From: Actinomycetota bacterium | GTDB lineage: Bacteria; Actinomycetota; Thermoleophilia; Gaiellales; Gaiellaceae | Length of the DNA stretch: 52,014 nt | Assembly: GCA_020029615.1 (NCBI GenBank) | Contig: JAIBJO010000020.1 | Coordinates: 1-52,014 of the forward strand | Reading direction: 5' to 3' | Part shown: positions 48,001 to 52,014 of the stretch, one piece after another | Layout of the letters: every line of letters starts with the position of its first letter | Numbering within the stretch: the stretch's first letter is position 1 | Made by a program: the position numbers and the translations under genes | The notes under the pieces: model-generated | What the model was told of the DNA's origin: nothing | Database searches by the model: none | Seen by the model: the letters and a program-made list of their open reading frames with translations, nothing else

Positions 48001-50106
48001 GACGTCGGCGATCATCTCCGCCACCAGCCCGGGCTCGGGTCGGACGCCGATCCTTTCGGCCGGCCCCCGGATCGCCCGCTCCAGCTCATCGGGGGTGAGC
48101 GGAGGAACCGCCTCGGTCCTTTCAGCGAGCAGCTCTCCGAAGCGGGGGTAGACAAGGGGGCGGTCGTAGAAGTCCGCGCGGAGGGTGACGATCACGCGAA
48201 GCCGACTCTCGGGGTCGGCGGCGGCGACGCGAAGCGACTCCAAGAAGAGTTCCCGCTCCCGCTCGTCCGTGGTGAGCGTGAAGGCCTCTTCGAACTGATC
48301 GACAAGAACCACGACCTCCGCCGCGCCGGGCGCCACGAGATCCACCACCTCGAGCAGTCCCCGGGATCCTGAATCGAGTCGCTCGCGGAGCCGTGGTACC
48401 GGATGCACGGCGATCCGAAGGAGAGCGGCCTCCAGCTCGTCGATGGGGTGCTCTCCGGGGAACATCTCGGCGACGAAAGTGTCCTCCGCGCCTCCCAGGG
48501 CGCCGTCCCGGACCACCGGAACCAGGCCCGCGCGGACCACTGATGACTTCCCGCTGCCGCTCGGGCCGACAACGGCCAGGAACCTTGATGCGGGCCCCGC
48601 CTCACCCAGCCTGGCGACGAGGCGCCGAACGAGCCCCTCTCGCCCGAAGAAGTCGCGGGCGTCGGCCTCTGTGAACGGGCGGAGACCCTTATAGGGGTTC
48701 CGTTCCTCGATGCGCCGAGGCGCGGCGATCACCGTGGACTCGAGAGCCGTGCGGCAAGCTTGAGCCAAGGCATCCGCTCGCGACGCGTCGGTTGCAACCT
48801 CTACTCGCTGGGCAAGCTCCCCAAAGCAGGCCTCCTTCGGCAGCAGGCGCCTGGCGAGACGGGCGAGCTCCCGCACGTCGTCCGCGGGATCCGGCGCTGG
48901 GCCACGCCCGATCTGGAAGTCTCCGAGGTAGGCGTTCCCCTCCGGGTCGAAGAGGATGTTGGACGGACGGACGTTTCCGTGCGCCACCCCTCGGCGGTGG
49001 GCGAACGTGAGTGCCAGAGAGATCTGCTCGATGACACGTAAGACCAGGTCTCGCTCGAGCGGCTCCCCCCTCTCCTCGACGGCTCGAAGGCTCCCCCCGC
49101 GCAGGTAGCGAGAGACGACGTAGGCGCGGCTGGGCTCCCGCCAGTAGTCGTAGATCGGGGCGATGTGGGGATGCTCCAAGGCGGCGACCACCTGGGCATC
49201 CGCGTCGAAGCGACGAACGAATGCCGGGTCGGCGGCGATGGCTTCGCGGAAGATCTTGACGGCCACGTCGCGTTCGACGCGAGGCTGGAGGGCTCGGAAG
49301 ACGACCCCGCTGGGTCCGGCGTCGATCTTCTCCAGGAGCCGGTAGCCGCGGAGGGGCTCTCCGCGCAGATCCAGTGCGGGATCCTGCTGCAGGACGCGTT
49401 GGTGAAGCCTGACGAGCTCCGGGGAAGGGTCGACGCCCAGCTCGTCCGCCAGGATCTCCCTGACCCGCTGGTAGGAGCGCAGCGCCTCCGCCTGCCTCCC
49501 CTCTCGGTACAAGGCCAGCATCAGGAGGCCCCACAGGCTCTCCCTCCACGGGTGTCGTGCAATCAGCGCCTCCAGCTCCCCGATCGCGTGGGCCTGAGCG
49601 CCGGCCGCCAGGAGCCCCTCGATCCTGGTTTCCTGAGCCTCGAGGCGGAGCTCATCGAGTCGGGCCGCCTCGGCGAGGAGCGAGGACTGGTCGGCCAGGT
49701 CGGCGAGGGCCGGCCCCCGCCACAGGGCCAAGGCGTCCTCGAGCGTGGCGACGGCCACCTTCGGATCCACGGGCAGAGTCTTCTTCGCATCTCTGATGAG
49801 CGCGTCGAATCGCACAGCGTCCAGCTCGGAGGGATCGAGCCTCAGGCGGTAGCCGGGTCCGTGACTCTCGATCCGGTCGTGACCGAGGGCTTTCCGGAGG
49901 TGCGAGACGTAGGTCTGGATCACGTTGCGGGCCGTCTCGGGTGGCTCTTCCGGCCAGATCTGGTCGATCAGGGTCTCGGCGGGCACGAGCTGGTTCGCCC
50001 GAAGAACCAGGTGCGCCAGGACGGCGCGCTGCTTTGGCCCGCCAAGGGGGATAGCGCCTCCCGCCACATCCACCTCGAGAGGCCCGAGGATCCGGAACAG
50101 CGTCAT
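45097..50106 (-). CDS. Giant regulator: SARP/BTAD, pseudokinase, STAND ATPase, WD40 repeats
   Basis: 1669 residues. Order: OmpR-type DNA-binding domain (about 1-95, FRILGPLEVDVAGGAIPLGG), BTAD helical repeats (96-245), a protein-kinase-like fold (about 255-470), a STAND NTPase with Walker A VVGPSGSGKSSVVRAG (about 510-522) and Walker B VVVLVDQFEEAF (about 596-607), a membrane-type hydrophobic helix (about 932-950) and WD40 blades to the end. The kinase fold keeps the ATP-site Lys (VAVKIF) but has HGN in place of HRD (GVAHGNVRPSN) and DFQ in place of DFG, so it is probably a pseudokinase. The protein likely senses a ligand or stress and activates the divergent lipoprotein gene. Full length and in one frame, with no interruption. 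Confidence 0.9.
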   Translation of the reverse strand: MTLFRILGPLEVDVAGGAIPLGGPKQRAVLAHLVLRANQLVPAETLIDQIWPEEPPETARNVIQTYVSHLRKALGHDRIESHGPGYRLRLDPSELDAVRFDALIRDAKKTLPVDPKVAVATLEDALALWRGPALADLADQSSLLAEAARLDELRLEAQETRIEGLLAAGAQAHAIGELEALIARHPWRESLWGLLMLALYREGRQAEALRSYQRVREILADELGVDPSPELVRLHQRVLQQDPALDLRGEPLRGYRLLEKIDAGPSGVVFRALQPRVERDVAVKIFREAIAADPAFVRRFDADAQVVAALEHPHIAPIYDYWREPSRAYVVSRYLRGGSLRAVEERGEPLERDLVLRVIEQISLALTFAHRRGVAHGNVRPSNILFDPEGNAYLGDFQIGRGPAPDPADDVRELARLARRLLPKEACFGELAQRVEVATDASRADALAQACRTALESTVIAAPRRIEERNPYKGLRPFTEADARDFFGREGLVRRLVARLGEAGPASRFLAVVGPSGSGKSSVVRAGLVPVVRDGALGGAEDTFVAEMFPGEHPIDELEAALLRIAVHPVPRLRERLDSGSRGLLEVVDLVAPGAAEVVVLVDQFEEAFTLTTDERERELFLESLRVAAADPESRLRVIVTLRADFYDRPLVYPRFGELLAERTEAVPPLTPDELERAIRGPAERIGVRPEPGLVAEMIADVAHQPGALPLLQYALTELFEHRDDDRLTLAAYREIGGVAGALSARADRIYESAEAHGRRATKQVFLRLVTLGEGRQDTRRRVPRGELDALDVDQEAIERAVDTFGRHRLLTFDREPSTREPTVEIAHEALLGAWGRLRTWIDGAREGLRQERSLSRAAAEWRGSAGDPSFLLRGARLEQLESWAATTDLAIGRPERAYLKASTDQRDREREEEEQRREREARIERRSTRRLRGLVAVFAAAALIAGTLTVVATDQRRRAERAAGVATAREVAAAAVANVEADPELSVLLAIEAVEATRSSDGTVLREAEEALHRAVVASRLDLKVPGVGGLLAWSPRGVFVTEGREDSGLIDIRDADTGASILSFQGHDGDVNDVAFSPDGSRLASTGEDGKLNVWDPSTGRLVSSLAATGSASGPSFSADGSLVAAAWGAPANQVRVLDLSTGRVASTVSVPQAIDTALSPDGKRVAVARWWPEGELGAVFDINTGEEEFALAGPNCCASPSSRGVAWSPDGRLVAVSSEGTARLWDAETGTLRYRLLSHSGSILGVAWSPDSSLLVTSSSDGTAKVWKIGSDGVRERWSLSAQETKSGIVGVAFSPDGTRVMAGAASISAVLVWDMGPTGDAEWANLPAPGDPAAEFMPDGRRVVTSSWEGRAERRGYGRAVTIWDLQTRRELRTIGPATDYFRFLSFDVSPDGSSIALGGWSKRNCCGGASAVRVSDTSTGEELWRIGHDRDVNEVAFSPDGEHLATADWEGTAKIVDRSGRVIRVLGGPQDDFNFSDIAFSSDGQLVATAEFNNQGGERVRIWDWARRDVLLTIDAEGPSAQVDFDPNGPRVVLSGSDGLAEVWDVESGERLAVLAGPPGGVEDLAFSPDGSRIATASVDGLVRLFDADTGAPQLSLRGSGCAVEGVAFSPDGVKLASTSWCDGVRIWALGIDDLLEIARREAGRSLTNEECRQYLHVDRCPQA

Positions 50107-50406
50107 GTCGTGGGCACGGCCCGCGACGGCGGCGCGGGTCCGAGCGCCTCATCCGCTGCGCGACGTCGCTTGGCGGGTCGGTCGGGCGCCTGAGTGGATA
50201 CCCGCATGCCAGCGAGTATCGCCCCCTGGGCTTCCCAACACCAGACCACGGCGTTGTTCCGTCCCTTCTTAGTCACGGGCTGCAGCCTCGGGCGAACCGC
50301 TTGAAGAACGCTTGAACGCCTTTCAGCCTTTCTCAAGCGACATCGGCCAACCTCCCGGACCGGTGGCTGTGAGCTACCCGATTGGCCCGCAAGCGAAGGA
50401 GAGGAG
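50107..50406. promoter_or_regulatory. Divergent promoter region with SARP-like 11-bp-spaced repeats
   Basis: Two copies of CGCTTGAA begin exactly 11 bp apart (50298-50305 and 50309-50316), and an inverted partial copy TCTCAAGCG lies at 50331-50339. Heptamer direct repeats spaced by one helical turn are the known binding pattern of SARP regulators. The site lies 60-110 bp upstream of the serine-hydrolase lipoprotein gene and about 190 bp upstream of the SARP-type regulator gene. The rest of this 300-bp stretch shows no gene. Confidence 0.6.
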
Positions 50407-51555
50407 ATGAGTCGGATGCGTGGTTCCCAGAACGGCAACGCTGGTCGCGTGCGCAGCCGGCGGGAACGGAAGCCGCGCGCAGCCGCGGTGATCGCGGTCG
50501 TCGCGCTGGTGAGTCTTGCGGCTGTGGCCTGTTCCTCAGGAAAGGATGACCCCGTCTCCGACGAGGCGGCGGCGGAGTTCCAGGCGGCTCTGAGCGACAT
50601 GGCCGGCGGCGGCGGGATGGCGGCCACGGTGATGTCTCCCGAGGGCACGTGGAGTGGAACGGCGGGCAAGGCGGACGGCGTTCGAGACGTTCGGATCGAC
50701 GATCAGTTCGGCATCGCCAGCATCACCAAGTCGGTGATCGCAGCCCAGGTCATGCAGATGGTCGAGGCCGGTGAGCTGGCCCTCGACGATCCGGCAAGCG
50801 ACTACCTTCCGGCCGATCTCGACTTCGACACCAATGGGGCGACCATCCGCCAGCTGCTGGAGCAGCGCAGCGGCATCCCAGCTTCTTACCTGGATGACCA
50901 TGCGTTCTGGGAGAGCGTGGCGATCGATCATCCGCGACGTCGTTGGACGACCGCCGATGCGCTGGAGCTGGTCACCGCCGATCGCGATCCCGCCGGTGAG
51001 GCTTTCGAGTACACGGACGCCAACTATCTGTTGCTCGGACTGGTGATCGAGCAGGTCCGCGGACGACCGGTGGCCGATGTGCTGCGCGACGGCGTTCTCA
51101 GCATCGACGGGGTAGATCGGCTCATTTATCAACCGGACGAGGTCCCGACCGAGCCCATGGCCATGCCTGGGGGCGAGTCGACCGCCGTTCTCGAGAAGGG
51201 TGGCGGCTACCTCCCATCCCTCGCTGCTGCGTCCTCGTACGGCGGAGCGGCTGCCATGGCATCGGACGCGCCTTCGCTGGCCAATTGGTGGCGGGCGTTC
51301 TGCGCCGGCGAGATCGTCTCCCAAGCCTCGCTGACCGAGATGTCGACCTTCCACGACGGGTACGGACTCGGGCTGTACAACGTGGCCGACACCTACGCGC
51401 AGGCCGTGGGGCATACCGGCGAGGACGTCGGGTACGTGGCGTGGGCAGGATGCCTGGCCGAGGATGGCTCGGTCATCGTCGTGCTGAGCAATCGCGTCGT
51501 CGAGGACATCGGCGGGATGGCCCGCCCTCTCGTAGAAGCCGTGCAGTCAGACTGA
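50407..51555 (+). CDS. Secreted serine-hydrolase lipoprotein (beta-lactamase/D-Ala-D-Ala carboxypeptidase type)
   Basis: 382 residues from ATG 50407, after AAGGAGAGGAG. A basic N-terminus and hydrophobic stretch end at the lipobox LAAVACSS, so it is anchored outside the membrane. FGIASITKSVIAAQVM carries the SxxK nucleophile (SITK), EAFEYTDANYLLLGLVIEQV the tyrosine motif (YTD/YTN-like) and AVGHTGEDVGY the HTG third motif. This is the class C beta-lactamase-related peptidase/esterase fold. It may trim peptidoglycan or a surface peptide. It lies divergent from the SARP/STAND regulator and downstream of its presumed binding sites, so it is the likely target. Confidence 0.88.
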   Translation: MSRMRGSQNGNAGRVRSRRERKPRAAAVIAVVALVSLAAVACSSGKDDPVSDEAAAEFQAALSDMAGGGGMAATVMSPEGTWSGTAGKADGVRDVRIDDQFGIASITKSVIAAQVMQMVEAGELALDDPASDYLPADLDFDTNGATIRQLLEQRSGIPASYLDDHAFWESVAIDHPRRRWTTADALELVTADRDPAGEAFEYTDANYLLLGLVIEQVRGRPVADVLRDGVLSIDGVDRLIYQPDEVPTEPMAMPGGESTAVLEKGGGYLPSLAAASSYGGAAAMASDAPSLANWWRAFCAGEIVSQASLTEMSTFHDGYGLGLYNVADTYAQAVGHTGEDVGYVAWAGCLAEDGSVIVVLSNRVVEDIGGMARPLVEAVQSD

Positions 51556-51734
51556 CGATTTTGAAGGGAGCCGTCTGATGATCGTGGCCCGCGGGAGCGC
51601 CAAGCGAGGATTTCGCGGAGCTGCGGCCATCCTGGACTCCACACGGATCGAGCCATGACGTGCCTCGCTGACGCCCGATGGATCGAGGGTCATCGACGCC
51701 GCGACGACCCCCTCTTGTGGAAGGAGCGGCCGGA

Positions 51735-52014
51735 ATGAAGGCTCAGCACAGAAGTCTCTTGGCAATGGCCCTGATAGTCGCGCTGGCGGGATGCACGCAG
51801 AGCCCGGACACCACAGACACGGCGACTCCCCAAGATCCTGCGTCCGCCACGACCGACTCGCCCTCGACGGACGAGGCGTGGTCGCTCGAGCGGATCCGCG
51901 CCGAGGGCTCACCAGGGGACCAGCAGACCGCGACCGAGTCGGGCATCATGACGCGTGCGTACGTCGTGTGTGACGGACCCCGCTCCGAATGCGAGAGCGA
52001 CCCCCCGCTCCGAG
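51735..52014 (+). CDS. Lipoprotein, partial (runs off the window)
   Basis: The start ATG 51735 follows AAGGAG. The first 20 residues make a signal sequence ending in the lipobox VALAGC, and the mature part is a low-complexity Thr/Asp/Ser/Pro linker (TQSPDTTDTATPQDPASATT), then AWSLERIRAEGSPG and VVCDGPRSECES with two cysteines. About 93 codons are seen; the 3' end is outside. It follows the serine-hydrolase lipoprotein by 180 bp on the same strand and may be part of the same regulated unit. Family unknown. Confidence 0.75.
   Translation, partial: MKAQHRSLLAMALIVALAGCTQSPDTTDTATPQDPASATTDSPSTDEAWSLERIRAEGSPGDQQTATESGIMTRAYVVCDGPRSECESDPPLR

Noticed and set aside
1-52014. rRNA genes, prophage, conjugation or biosynthetic megasynthase genes
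   Set aside because: I saw no rRNA-like stretch and no phage structural, conjugative or PKS/NRPS motif on either strand.

Overview
The window is GC-rich, densely packed bacterial chromosome with very short intergenic gaps. It shows actinobacterial habits: many GTG starts, GTGA/ATGA stop-start overlaps, an IleRS with an unusual signature motif, maltokinase, BTAD/SARP regulation and large GT-C membrane proteins. An actinomycetote, possibly of the Thermoleophilia type, is my inference; no rRNA or other decisive marker is present.

Region 1 (about 1-19,100) is a surface-glycan island. It has three GT-C membrane glycosyltransferases (119-2221, 9377-11206 and the Agl23-type 16510-18126), two DUF2298 membrane giants (6741-9413 and 11193-13349), two dolichol-phosphate-sugar-synthase-like GT2 enzymes, a CDP-paratose epimerase-like protein, a broken GT4, FkbM and class I methyltransferases, a UDP-galactopyranose-mutase-like flavoprotein, a flippase-like membrane protein and a Thr-Pro/RTX surface protein. 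A plausible scheme is lipid-linked sugar made in the cytoplasm, flipped, and used outside by the GT-C enzymes.

Region 2 (19,100-40,076) is mostly housekeeping and accessory metabolism: a metallophosphoesterase, an ArsR-SRPBCC-YciI operon with a perfect operator palindrome, PhoD and CtaG, tRNA-Arg(UCU), tRNA-Gly(UCC) and tRNA-Pro(UGG), a SIS protein with a frameshifted maltokinase, a GT1, an aquaporin, a deleted M15 peptidase, EamA, IspH, IleRS, thioredoxin, NUDIX, a cyclic-nucleotide-binding protein, a serine hydrolase, RidA and a YbdK-type ligase. Two tRNAs have endonuclease-like genes beside them, and one of those genes ends inside its tRNA.

Region 3 (40,077-45,000) is a mobile and decaying patch. 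An 802-bp element with perfect 18-bp terminal inverted repeats carries a lipoprotein gene and shares a CTAG target site with an adjacent 1.1-kb defective IS that carries a ClpX-type zinc-finger gene. The IS abuts a truncated beta-propeller pseudogene. Next come a possible HEPN protein and a peroxiredoxin whose peroxidatic cysteine codon is TGA, followed at once by a SECIS-like hairpin. This selenoprotein candidate is the most notable observation in the window. An MDR oxidoreductase and a second RidA follow.

Region 4 (45,097-52,014) is a 1669-residue BTAD/pseudokinase/STAND-ATPase/WD40 regulator, divergent from a secreted serine-hydrolase lipoprotein and a further lipoprotein that is cut by the window end. 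The shared intergenic region carries 11-bp-spaced SARP-like repeats.

Several genes are broken (GT4, maltokinase, M15 peptidase, beta-propeller, transposase). Either this is a decaying region or the assembly has local errors; the sequence alone cannot say which.
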